From JBKEDC01 sp047975205 (GTDB taxonomy: Bacteria > Bacteroidota > Bacteroidia > Bacteroidales > Prolixibacteraceae), in contig JBKEDC010000012.1 in the NCBI GenBank assembly GCA_047975205.1, positions 124,001-188,000 on the forward strand: a DNA stretch of 64,000 nucleotides. The letters run 5' to 3'. A model generated the notes under the pieces. It did not search any database. It saw only the letters and a list, made by a program, of their open reading frames with translations, and was not told where the DNA came from. The translations under genes and the position numbers were made by a program. Shown piece after piece: positions 18,217 to 26,808 of the stretch (positions are counted from its first letter, which is position 1; the number at the start of each line of letters is the position of its first letter).

Positions 18217-19094
18217 TGCTTGAGAGTTTTTAATTTGTTGAAAATTTTCACACAATGTACGGCTTCTTTTACGTCATGAACACGCAAAATTTTCACTCCT
18301 CCCATTAACGCCAATGTATTAACTGATATACTGGCAGGCAAGCTTTCCTCCGGCGTAATATCAAGCATTCTATAAAGCATAGATTTTCTACTTATTCCGG
18401 CTAGCAAAGGAAGTTGAAATACTTTGAAAGCATCTAATTGATTTAAGAGCTTATAATTATCATCTAATGTTTTTCCAAAACCAAACCCCGGGTCTAATAT
18501 AACATCCTTTACTCCTAATTTGTGTAGTTTGCGGACTTTATCAGAGAAAAATTTTGTTACATCCTTTATTATATCAGTATATTTTGGAGTTTCATGTATA
18601 TGCTCATTATCCTTACCGGCAATATGCATTAGGATATAAGGAACCCCTAATTTAGCTATGGTAGTAAACATATTCTCATCAAACATGCCCCCGGATATGT
18701 CATTAATGATAACTTCTCCAATCTCATCAACTACGCGTTGAGCAACCCATGAACGATAAGTATCGATAGAAATGGGAATTTCAGGATATAATTTACGGAC
18801 TAATATTACTGCAGGTAGTAAACGCTTTAACTCCTCTTTACAAGAGGCTTGTTCAGCCTCCGGACGAGTTGAAACAGCACCTATATCTATGATATCAACA
18901 CCATCACTGATCATTTTGTGGACGTGTGATGCTATTGTTTCTTCATTAAAATATAGTCCTCCATCATAAAAAGAATCTGGACCAACATTTAATATCCCCA
19001 TTACCTTGGGGGTAGAGAGGTCTATAAGTTTACCGTTGAGGACAATTGTGTGCTTCTCTTTTTTGAAATGTCCAACACTAGTAGATACTAACAT
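18213..19094 (-). CDS. folP: Dihydropteroate synthase
   Basis: Condenses dihydropterin pyrophosphate with p-aminobenzoate in folate synthesis. TIM-barrel motifs are visible: KVMGILNV, IIDIGAVSTRP, SIDTYRS, NDISGG, DPGFGFGK and the C-terminal GGVKILRVHD. The usual TPDSF of loop 1 reads GPDSF here. ATG at 19094 gives 293 residues; the frame is open further upstream but that part crosses a good -7 box and has no family likeness. Confidence 0.93.
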   Translation of the reverse strand: MLVSTSVGHFKKEKHTIVLNGKLIDLSTPKVMGILNVGPDSFYDGGLYFNEETIASHVHKMISDGVDIIDIGAVSTRPEAEQASCKEELKRLLPAVILVRKLYPEIPISIDTYRSWVAQRVVDEIGEVIINDISGGMFDENMFTTIAKLGVPYILMHIAGKDNEHIHETPKYTDIIKDVTKFFSDKVRKLHKLGVKDVILDPGFGFGKTLDDNYKLLNQLDAFKVFQLPLLAGISRKSMLYRMLDITPEESLPASISVNTLALMGGVKILRVHDVKEAVHCVKIFNKLKTLKQ

Positions 19095-19113
19095 AAATAA
19101 GCTTTTTAGCCTA

Positions 19114-19121
19114 CAAATATA
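19114..19121 (-). promoter_or_regulatory. Bacteroidota-type -7 box for folP-dacA
   Basis: Minus-strand TATATTTG, exact TAnnTTTG match, 19 bases before the folP ATG at 19094. It supports the short folP start. Confidence 0.5.
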
Positions 19122-19250
19122 GTTAAACACTTTAATTTTTAGGTTGTTTGTAAGTAAGTTAGTAGGTATTGGATTTAAAGATTTGATTATAGTAAAGAAG
19201 ACAAGGATTATCCCATACGAGTTTGTGGAAAGTTTTGACAAGAATGAAAT

Positions 19251-19281
19251 GCTCCCATTTATTTAAATAATGAATGGGAGC
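19251..19281 (-). terminator. Hairpin terminator after the cysDNC genes
   Basis: Arms GCTCCCATT (19251-19259) and AATGGGAGC (19273-19281), with partial further pairing in the loop. On the minus strand it comes 26 bases after the cysNC stop and is followed by ATTTCATTC, a weak T-rich tail. Confidence 0.7.
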
Positions 19282-19306
19282 ACAATAATTATACGATTTA
19301 CTGTCT

Positions 19307-21211
19307 TTATTGAATAGGGAAGATACCCTTTTCATTACAGAAAGAGATTATTTTTTCAACACTTTTGCTATTTTCAGCAGGTGTTAGTGTAATTGCATGA
19401 TTTGTAGGTTCATCGAATGGTAAATCTATGCCCGGAACAAACTTAATATTTTTTTGATTATAGAATTCTGCTTTATTTCGTTTACAATAGTCTAACTCGG
19501 CTTTCATATAAAAGGTGTGGAAACGTTCTTTTCCTATTATGTCTTCCACTTGTTTTCTTACGCTTTCTTCATGAGAAACAAAAGAACAAATAGCTATAAT
19601 TCCTTGATCATTTAATATACGACACATTTCAGCAATACGACGAAGATGCTCAGTTCTATTACTAGGCGAAAAATCTAATTCTTTTGATAAACCGGATCTT
19701 AAAGTACCACCATCAAGAAGAACAACTTTAGCTCCCATTTCAAATAACTGTTTTTCTAGAGTATATGCACATTCATTTTTGCCTGAACCAAATAAACCGG
19801 TAACCCAAAGCGTAACACCCTTTTGGTTATATTGCTTCTGATATTGTTCTGTAGATATTAAACCTTTTCCATTATTAATTTGCCGACGTTCGCTGTCTGT
19901 TATACAGGAAGGTAGATATTTGTTGCTTAGCTTATCAACAATCATTCCCACAGCAACAGTATTGTTCGTAATAGGATCGATAAGTATGAACGAACCCGTG
20001 GCTTTATTCTTTTTATAAGAATCGAAGAATAATGGTTTGTTTGTAGTGAGTACAACTTGGCCGATCTCATTTAGGCTAAAAAAGTCAATATTCGACTTTT
20101 CCATTGTATTTACATCAACTTTATATTGAATTCGGTCAACGTGTGCTTTGGTTGTATTGTTGGCTTGTTTGATGAAAAAATGAGTTGTAGAATCCATAGG
20201 ATTTTCATCCATCCATACGAGCATAGCTTCAAAATGGCGGTCAACATGAGGTTGATTGTCCGGATAGACTAACATATCGCCACGAGAGATATCAATTTCA
20301 TCTTCTAGAGTAACGGTAACCGATTGGGGAGGAAAAGCTTCATCAAGACTACCGTCATAGGTCACAATATCTTTGATTTTTGATTTTTTCTGAGAAGGTA
20401 GCACCATTACTTCTTCTCCTTTACGTATAATTCCGGAGGCAACCTTGGTTGAGAAACCACGAAAATCATTATCAGGTTTAAGGACATATTGCACAGGATA
20501 ACGCATGTCTTCGAAGTTCCTATCGGAACTAATATGAACACTTTCTAAGAAATCTAGTATGCATTTTCCTTTATACCAAGACATGCTATCTGATTTATCT
20601 ACTACGTTTTCACCTTTTAAAGCAGAAAGAGGAATACACGTTACATGAGGTATATCAAGCGGAGCAATAAAGTCCATATAATCTTTTTGAATAGTATCGA
20701 ATTTATGCTTATTATAGTCAATAAGATCCATTTTATTCACAGCTAGAATAACATGCTTAATTCCGAGCAATGATACTAAAAAAGTATGTCGTTTGGTCTG
20801 CGTAATTACGCCTTTAGAAGCATCAACTAATATAATGGCTAGATTAGCAGTAGAAGCACCGGTTACCATATTTCTGGTGTATTGTTCATGTCCCGGTGTA
20901 TCAGCAATGATAAATTTTCGTTTATTGGTAGAAAAATATCGATAAGCTACATCGATGGTAATTCCCTGTTCGCGCTCAGCTTTCAGTCCGTCAAGCAGTA
21001 AAGCATAATCTACTTCTTCTCCGGCATGACCAATGCGTTTAGAATCTCGTTCCAAAGCTGCGAGTTGGTCTTCGTAAAGTTGCTTGCTATCGAACATTAA
21101 TCTCCCGATGAGTGTTGATTTTCCATCATCTACGGAGCCGGCAGTAAGTAATCGTAAAAGATCTTTTTTCTCGTCTTGCTCTAAAAAGGCGCTTATGTTT
21201 TTTTCAGTCAT
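19307..21211 (-). CDS. cysN: Sulfate adenylyltransferase subunit 1 fused to an APS-kinase-like domain
   Basis: The GTPase subunit of ATP sulfurylase, making adenosine 5'-phosphosulfate with CysD. The N-terminal half (to about residue 440) carries GSVDDGKSTL, DTPGHEQY and NKMD of the EF-Tu-like GTPase and two beta-barrel domains. Residues about 455-634 form an APS-kinase-like domain as in CysNC proteins. Its P-loop reads GLFGSGKNE (G475 onward) instead of GxSGxGKST, and the usual DGD(N/H) reads DGG, so the kinase activity is uncertain. It follows cysD by 62 bases; no separate cysC or reductase gene is in the window. Confidence 0.92.
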   Translation of the reverse strand: MTEKNISAFLEQDEKKDLLRLLTAGSVDDGKSTLIGRLMFDSKQLYEDQLAALERDSKRIGHAGEEVDYALLLDGLKAEREQGITIDVAYRYFSTNKRKFIIADTPGHEQYTRNMVTGASTANLAIILVDASKGVITQTKRHTFLVSLLGIKHVILAVNKMDLIDYNKHKFDTIQKDYMDFIAPLDIPHVTCIPLSALKGENVVDKSDSMSWYKGKCILDFLESVHISSDRNFEDMRYPVQYVLKPDNDFRGFSTKVASGIIRKGEEVMVLPSQKKSKIKDIVTYDGSLDEAFPPQSVTVTLEDEIDISRGDMLVYPDNQPHVDRHFEAMLVWMDENPMDSTTHFFIKQANNTTKAHVDRIQYKVDVNTMEKSNIDFFSLNEIGQVVLTTNKPLFFDSYKKNKATGSFILIDPITNNTVAVGMIVDKLSNKYLPSCITDSERRQINNGKGLISTEQYQKQYNQKGVTLWVTGLFGSGKNECAYTLEKQLFEMGAKVVLLDGGTLRSGLSKELDFSPSNRTEHLRRIAEMCRILNDQGIIAICSFVSHEESVRKQVEDIIGKERFHTFYMKAELDYCKRNKAEFYNQKNIKFVPGIDLPFDEPTNHAITLTPAENSKSVEKIISFCNEKGIFPIQ

Positions 21212-21273
21212 TTCGCTATAATTTTCTGGTAGAGTATGCTAAATACTAACATACATTGTAAATCTTGTTATTT

Positions 21274-22182
21274 TTAGAAATAGCCTTCACGCTTTTTCTG
21301 CTCCATGCTTGCTTCTTGATCAAAATCAATAACGCGGGTAGTTCTCTCAGAAACGGTTACAGTCATCATTTCTTCAATAATTTCCTCAATAGTTGTTGCT
21401 GTAGATTCTACAGCTCCGGTTAAGGGATAGCAACCAAGCGTTCTAAATCTAACCATTTTCATTTCTGCGGTATCTGCTAGTTCTTTAGGCATTCTATCGT
21501 CATCAACCATGATTAAGTTACCGTCAACATTTACAACCGGTCGTTCTTTGGCATAGTAAAGAGGTACAATCGGAATATTTTCCAATCGAATATATTGCCA
21601 TACATCTAGTTCTGTCCAATTTGAAATAGGGAATACTCGGATAGATTCTCCTTTATGTACTCGTGCATTAAAAATATCCCAAAGCTCAGGGCGTTGATTC
21701 TTAGGATCCCATTGATGAAACTTATCTCGGAATGAGAAGATTCGTTCTTTTGCTCGTGACTTCTCCTCGTCACGGCGTGCTCCGCCAAAAGCAGCGTCAA
21801 AGCCATATTTACTAAGCCCTTCCAATAGTGCCTGAGTTTTCATGGTATCTGTATGCACTTTGCTACCGTGTGTATATGGCCCGATGCCGGACTCAAAGCC
21901 CTTTTTATTGTAGTGGGTGATTAAGTCCCAACCTTTCTCTTTCGCATAATTATCACGAAACTCAATCATTTCTTTAAACTTCCATTTGGAATCGATATGC
22001 ATAAGGGGGAAAGGTACTTTCCCCGGATAAAAAGCCTTTTCTGCAAGGCGTACCATCACTGCTGAATCTTTACCTATTGAGTACAACATGACAGGATTTT
22101 CAAATTCTGCTGCTACTTCGCGGATAATCTGTATAGCTTCGGCTTCCAATTCGCGTAAATGTGTAAGATTATAATTTTTCAT
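21274..22182 (-). CDS. cysD: Sulfate adenylyltransferase subunit 2
   Basis: Catalytic adenylyl-transferring subunit of ATP sulfurylase, working with CysN. The PP-loop SIGKDSAVM is at residues 36-44, and the family segments HIDSKWKF, GARRDEEKSRAKERIFSFRD and YPLTGAVES are present. The 302-residue length is normal. It follows an SLC13-type permease by 113 bases on the same strand, which links uptake and activation of sulfate. Confidence 0.95.
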   Translation of the reverse strand: MKNYNLTHLRELEAEAIQIIREVAAEFENPVMLYSIGKDSAVMVRLAEKAFYPGKVPFPLMHIDSKWKFKEMIEFRDNYAKEKGWDLITHYNKKGFESGIGPYTHGSKVHTDTMKTQALLEGLSKYGFDAAFGGARRDEEKSRAKERIFSFRDKFHQWDPKNQRPELWDIFNARVHKGESIRVFPISNWTELDVWQYIRLENIPIVPLYYAKERPVVNVDGNLIMVDDDRMPKELADTAEMKMVRFRTLGCYPLTGAVESTATTIEEIIEEMMTVTVSERTTRVIDFDQEASMEQKKREGYF

Positions 22183-22295
22183 GGTATGTAATTTCTTATT
22201 CGATAGGAAATCTTTTTATCGCAATTCTTAGTATAGTTAATACCGAACAGCTCTAAAATAGATGTATATTTATATTATTCATGATTCAATTTAGA

Positions 22296-24101
22296 CTAAA
22301 ATGGCCAAAATATGGGAATAAAGATTATAGATATAATGAAAGCAATAAGGTTTAACGGTAAACCGACTTTTATGTAATCTATAAATTTGTAATTTCCAAG
22401 TCCTTGCACAAGTAGGTTTGTTTGATATCCGATTGGTGTTGAAAAGCTCGCTGACGCTGCAATACAAATAGCTATTAAAAAAGGCGTTGAACTGACATGC
22501 AACTGCTCTGCTGCTGCTAAAGCAATAGGAAAAACTAAAGCTGCTGCCGCATTGTTGGTAATAAATTCAGTAAAAATATTTGTGATAAGATATAAAGTAA
22601 TCAATACCCCGATAGGTCCCCATGATTTGGAAAAGTTAATAGCTGCATTTGCAATGGCTGCAGCGGCACCCGATTCGTGCAGAGCTTTACTTATACCAAA
22701 AGCACAAGCAATAGTAATGAGCACATCCCACGTGATAAACTTGGTGTATTTTCTGTTGGGCACAATATTTATCCAAGCCATAATAACTGCTGTAAAAGCA
22801 GCAAAATAAAACATATCGGGGCGATTTCCATTTAGGCTGGGAAGTTTTTGGCTAACAGTTGCCCCGATTATCATAAGTAAAACCAAAATCAAGGCAATTG
22901 CACGCTGTCCTTTGTATCTTGGAGGAGGAAGTTCTCCGATACTAGATGTCAAATAAAAGATTTGAGAGTCGCCCCAGTTTTTGATAAAGCTTTTGCTGGC
23001 AAGCATCACTAAACTATCACCTTTTTTCATTTTAAATGAACCTACATTGGTGGAAATAGTCTCCCCATTTCGATATACAGCAATAACTTCGGTCTGATAA
23101 TGGCTGATAAAATCAAATTCTTCGATGGTTTGATTTATGCCCGGGAATCGAGGTGATATCACAACCTCAATTTGCTCCATACCTGTGGATTTAATAGCCT
23201 CTTTGAAACGAAGTGCAGCCTCTAACTCAATGTGTTTATTATCTAGTAAAGTAAGAAGTTGGTCAGATTTAACTCGAATAACCAATTTATCATCTTGCTC
23301 TAAAATATGCTTTTCACTTGAAGTGTCTAACTCTTCTCCGTTGCGTACAATAGTTTGTATTCTGATATGGCGCATAATGGGGCTTCTGCCATTTACAACT
23401 TCACTACCAATTAAAGCACTTTGTTTGGTTAAGTTAGCATCTAAAAAATATCTTTTGTAATCGGTAGAACTTCTGCGAACACTATCTTTTTTACCGGGGA
23501 GAAGTCTATTCCCTATTGTAATTAAATATATGAACCCAACGATGGCAATAATTATACCCACTTTGCCGGTCTCAAACATACCCAAACCCGACATGCCATT
23601 TTCCTGCATTAAGCCATGCACGACCAAGTTGGTTGAAGTGCCAATAAGTGTACACATACCTCCGAAGATAGTGACATATGACAGTGGAATCAGAAATTTT
23701 TGGGGCGATAAATTCATTTTTTCAGCCCAATTTTTAATGATAGGTGCAAATATAATTACAACAGGTGTATTATTAAGGAATGCGGAGATAGAAGCTACCG
23801 GAAGAAGTATTTTGGTTAGCGTAATAGAGTACTTTCCTCTGCGTTTTGGTAAAAAATTTCGAGCAATCAAATTAAGAGCTCCGGAATAGCGAACGCCTGC
23901 ACTAACTAGGAAAAGGACGGCAATAGTCAGCATTCCTTTATTAGAGAATCCAGATAAAGCTTGTTCTGAATCAATGACTCCTGATATCATTAATACTATT
24001 AACGCAGAAAAAAACACCATACCCGGACGCATAAGGTCGTAGATAAGTGCTACAATAGCGAGTACGATAATAATAATAACGAAATAGGCTTCGATTGTCA
24101 T
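22296..24101 (-). CDS. SLC13/DASS family permease with two RCK_C domains, probable sulfate transporter
   Basis: A 601-residue divalent anion:sodium symporter-like membrane protein. Hydrophobic helices at residues 1-200 and 400-601 flank two soluble TrkA-C (RCK_C) domains at about 205-290 and 300-375. The SNT-type motifs NNTPVV (first half) and TNNAAAALVFPIA (second half) are present, as in sulfate/thiosulfate carriers of this type. Context next to cysD-cysN makes sulfate the likely substrate. A -7 box sits 20 bases upstream. Confidence 0.87.
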   Translation of the reverse strand: MTIEAYFVIIIIVLAIVALIYDLMRPGMVFFSALIVLMISGVIDSEQALSGFSNKGMLTIAVLFLVSAGVRYSGALNLIARNFLPKRRGKYSITLTKILLPVASISAFLNNTPVVIIFAPIIKNWAEKMNLSPQKFLIPLSYVTIFGGMCTLIGTSTNLVVHGLMQENGMSGLGMFETGKVGIIIAIVGFIYLITIGNRLLPGKKDSVRRSSTDYKRYFLDANLTKQSALIGSEVVNGRSPIMRHIRIQTIVRNGEELDTSSEKHILEQDDKLVIRVKSDQLLTLLDNKHIELEAALRFKEAIKSTGMEQIEVVISPRFPGINQTIEEFDFISHYQTEVIAVYRNGETISTNVGSFKMKKGDSLVMLASKSFIKNWGDSQIFYLTSSIGELPPPRYKGQRAIALILVLLMIIGATVSQKLPSLNGNRPDMFYFAAFTAVIMAWINIVPNRKYTKFITWDVLITIACAFGISKALHESGAAAAIANAAINFSKSWGPIGVLITLYLITNIFTEFITNNAAAALVFPIALAAAEQLHVSSTPFLIAICIAASASFSTPIGYQTNLLVQGLGNYKFIDYIKVGLPLNLIAFIISIIFIPIFWPF

Positions 24102-24120
24102 TTCTTTTTTTTAATAGTCG

Positions 24121-24128
24121 CAAAGGTA
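24121..24128 (-). promoter_or_regulatory. Bacteroidota-type -7 box for the sulfate permease-cysDN unit
   Basis: Minus-strand TACCTTTG followed by CGAC, an exact TAnnTTTG match, 20 bases before the permease ATG. No clear -33 element. Confidence 0.55.
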
Positions 24129-24322
24129 ATAGTAACTTTTGTAGTTATCATGGATATAAATGCGTAGTTTTCGACCAAAATAACGGTTAGTTAATAAGTA
24201 ATTTCATCGCAAGAACTGTAAATCATAAAGCTTTAATTCACTGTGCTATTTTATATTGGTAAATTTAGTCTACTAAAAACAGGATAAACCAAAGCTTTAA
24301 ATAAGAACAGATGTTATAATTA

Positions 24323-24772
24323 TTAAAAAGGGTATGTACTTAATAAACAACAAATATCCTCAAGAAATTTCTTATCCTTTTCGCTAAATGGAGCAGGAGA
24401 GTGGCTGTCGATATCCAGTTCAGCGACAAAGTGACCGTCTTTTAAAATTGGGACCACAATTTCAGACTGTACATCAAGCCCACAAGAAATGTAATTTTCA
24501 ATTTGGCTGACATCTTGCACTATCATGCTTGTTTTGCAAGCAGCAACTTGTCCACAAACACCTTTACCGATAGCAATATTAGTATGTTGTGTCGGTTTCC
24601 CGACAAAATCGCCGAGCACTAATTCTTCGTTTCGTAGAATATAGAAACCAACCCAATCATAATGATATATCTTTTCTTTAAGGAATACACAAATATTAAA
24701 CAGTAGATTTGGTTTGCTTTCGGCTATCATTTGCCTAATAAAAACAAGGTGTTCTTCGAAAGAGGTGTTCAT
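24323..24772 (-). CDS. GAF-domain free methionine-(R)-sulfoxide reductase
   Basis: Reduces free methionine-R-sulfoxide. The 149 residues form a single GAF domain with DWVGFYIL, LVLGDFVGK, GKGVCG (C73) and the catalytic-region YISCG (C97), followed by LDIDS. The spacing of C73 and C97 matches Cys94 and Cys118 of the Escherichia coli enzyme. The third conserved cysteine (Cys84 there) is missing. It is the last gene of the yigZ-pyrB-pyrI run, one base after pyrI. Confidence 0.85.
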   Translation of the reverse strand: MNTSFEEHLVFIRQMIAESKPNLLFNICVFLKEKIYHYDWVGFYILRNEELVLGDFVGKPTQHTNIAIGKGVCGQVAACKTSMIVQDVSQIENYISCGLDVQSEIVVPILKDGHFVAELDIDSHSPAPFSEKDKKFLEDICCLLSTYPF

Positions 24773-24773
24773 A

Positions 24774-25250
24774 TTATTTAATTACAATTTGATTCTCATA
24801 AGTAATCTTCTCGCAATATTTACACTTAAGGTGAGTTGGTGTCTTGCTTGTTACTTCAAATGATGTTTGAATCGGTTCATTATTAGTAATACATTTAGGA
24901 TTAAAACATTTCACAATTCCGGATATAGAATCAGGTATTTCTACAACCTTCTTTTCCACTACTTCATAGTCTTTAATTACATTAATTTTAGCATTCCTAG
25001 CTATTAATGCAATTTTATCTATTTCATTGGATTCAAAATATTGATTGGCAACTTTAATGATAGCTTTATTGCCTTGCGTATTACTATCTAAATTTGCCCC
25101 GAAAGTAATCATGTTACTTGTCTTGTTAAGGCCTAGAATCGATATAACCTTAAACAGGCTTTCCGATGGGATATGATCGATTACAGTTCCGTTCTCAAGT
25201 GCACTTACTTTAAGTTTTAATCTTTTAGTTCTTTTGTCTGTTGAAAGCAT
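24774..25250 (-). CDS. pyrI: Aspartate carbamoyltransferase regulatory subunit
   Basis: Allosteric nucleotide-binding chain of aspartate transcarbamoylase. The N-terminal NGTVIDHIP nucleotide-binding strand and the C-terminal zinc domain with four cysteines (CFNPKC and CKYC) are intact in 158 residues. It starts one base after the pyrB stop. Presence of PyrI implies a CTP/ATP-regulated holoenzyme as in enterobacteria. Confidence 0.95.
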   Translation of the reverse strand: MLSTDKRTKRLKLKVSALENGTVIDHIPSESLFKVISILGLNKTSNMITFGANLDSNTQGNKAIIKVANQYFESNEIDKIALIARNAKINVIKDYEVVEKKVVEIPDSISGIVKCFNPKCITNNEPIQTSFEVTSKTPTHLKCKYCEKITYENQIVIK

Positions 25251-25251
25251 G

Positions 25252-26160
25252 CTATTTAAGATTTAAGGCGTATGAAATGATGGCTTCTCGCGTATACAAA
25301 CCGTTTAATGCTTGTTCGAAATAGTAAGCCTTAGGATTTGAATCTACATCAGTATCTATCTCGTTAACACGAGGAAGTGGATGTAGAATCCGCAAGTTGT
25401 CTTTTGTATTATGTAGCATCTCATTTTTTAAGATATATACATTCTTTACTTTTTCGTATTCAATCGGGTCTGAAAAACGTTCTTTTTGCACTCTGGTCAT
25501 ATACATAATATCGGCTTCTGAAATAATGTCATTAAACTCTTGGTGTTCATAGTACTTAATATTTCTATCGAAAAGGTAACTTTTGTATTCATTGGGCATA
25601 GCTAATTCTTCGGGAGCTATAAAGTTGAAAATTGGATTGCTAAATTCAGACATTGCCATTATAAGCGAGTGTACTGTTCTTCCATATTTAAGATCGCCCA
25701 CCATAAATAAATTAATATCATCTAAACGCCCTTGGGTTTTAAGAATAGAATACATATCAAGCAGTGTTTGAGTAGGGTGTTGGTTGGCTCCGTCCCCGGC
25801 ATTGATAATGGGAATCGGAGATATTTCGGCAGCATATCTTGCAGCTCCTTCTAAAGGATGTCGCATAACGATTAAATCAGCATAATTTGAAACCATTTTT
25901 ATGGTATCATGTAACGTTTCTCCTTTAGTAACGCTTGATGAATTAGAATCACTAAACCCTATGATTCTTCCACCTAATCTGTTAATTGCCGTTTCGAAAC
26001 TCAATCGAGTTCGAGTAGATGGTTCAAAAAATAGCGATGCTACTACTTTGCCTTCTAATAAACGTTGGTTTGGATTTTGTTCAAAATCAGATGCTAACTC
26101 CATAATACGGAGGTACTCATCTTTGCTAAAATCAGTAATAGAAATTAAATCCTTTTTCAT
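25252..26160 (-). CDS. pyrB: Aspartate carbamoyltransferase catalytic subunit
   Basis: Forms carbamoyl-aspartate from carbamoyl phosphate and aspartate, the committed step of pyrimidine synthesis. The carbamoyl-phosphate site FFEPSTRTR is near residue 50, followed by DGANQHPTQ and the aspartate-binding HPLPRVNEI segment. The 302-residue length is normal. Four bases separate it from yigZ and one from pyrI. Confidence 0.97.
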   Translation of the reverse strand: MKKDLISITDFSKDEYLRIMELASDFEQNPNQRLLEGKVVASLFFEPSTRTRLSFETAINRLGGRIIGFSDSNSSSVTKGETLHDTIKMVSNYADLIVMRHPLEGAARYAAEISPIPIINAGDGANQHPTQTLLDMYSILKTQGRLDDINLFMVGDLKYGRTVHSLIMAMSEFSNPIFNFIAPEELAMPNEYKSYLFDRNIKYYEHQEFNDIISEADIMYMTRVQKERFSDPIEYEKVKNVYILKNEMLHNTKDNLRILHPLPRVNEIDTDVDSNPKAYYFEQALNGLYTREAIISYALNLK

Positions 26161-26164
26161 GTTT

Positions 26165-26764
26165 CTAAAGTATGTTTATCCTTACTCCACTAATATCCTT
26201 AAATTGATTTATGATGCGTGTGCTATCACTTTCCCTCACACCGGTGAGAATTTTACACTGCAAGTCAAAGTTATTTTTTTTCTGTTCTATCTTTTCATTT
26301 TTGAATACTTTCATTACATCATTCATGGATAAGTATTCAAATTCTACCCAAAAGTTAACAAACACGAGTTGTTCTTCAATTTTAGCGTTGTCAATAGCTA
26401 AAGCTGCGGCATTTCGATAAGCATTAATCAGACCGCCCGTTCCAAGTAGAACACCTCCGAAATATCTGACTACAACGATAAGTATGTTCGTTAATTCTGC
26501 TTTTTGAATCTGACCTAATATTGGTTTTCCTGCCGTTGAAGATGGTTCTCCGTCATCATTTGCACGGAAATTTTTTAAATCAGCTCCCAATCGCCAAGCA
26601 TAGCAATGATGCCGAGCGGCATAATGCTCTTTTTTTAATGCTTGAATATATTCTTTTATTTCTTCTTCTGTTTCAACAGGGTAGGCATAAGCTATAAACT
26701 TACTCCCTTTGTCTTTGAACAGAGCTTCTGACGGTGATGATATGGTTAAAAAAGAATCATTCAT
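26165..26764 (-). CDS. yigZ: YigZ/IMPACT family protein
   Basis: A 199-residue protein of the YigZ (UPF0029/IMPACT) family, thought to affect translation or bind RNA. The family core HHCYAWRLG, NDDGEPSSTAGKPIL, and VVRYFGGVLLGTGGL is complete. The ATG at 26764 is chosen; a TTG three codons earlier lies inside the T-run of the dnaA terminator. It is the first gene of the unit with pyrB, pyrI and the methionine sulfoxide reductase. Confidence 0.92.
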   Translation of the reverse strand: MNDSFLTISSPSEALFKDKGSKFIAYAYPVETEEEIKEYIQALKKEHYAARHHCYAWRLGADLKNFRANDDGEPSSTAGKPILGQIQKAELTNILIVVVRYFGGVLLGTGGLINAYRNAAALAIDNAKIEEQLVFVNFWVEFEYLSMNDVMKVFKNEKIEQKKNNFDLQCKILTGVRESDSTRIINQFKDISGVRINIL

Positions 26765-26771
26765 ATTATTC

Positions 26772-26801
26772 AAAAATAGGCAATCTGTGAAGATTGCCTA
26801 T
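26772..26801 (-). terminator. Rho-independent terminator after dnaA
   Basis: Arms 26776-26786 and 26791-26801 (ATAGGCAATCT and complement) with a 4-base loop, followed on the minus strand by TTTTT. This separates dnaA from yigZ-pyrBI. Confidence 0.92.
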
Positions 26802-26808
26802 GGTATAA

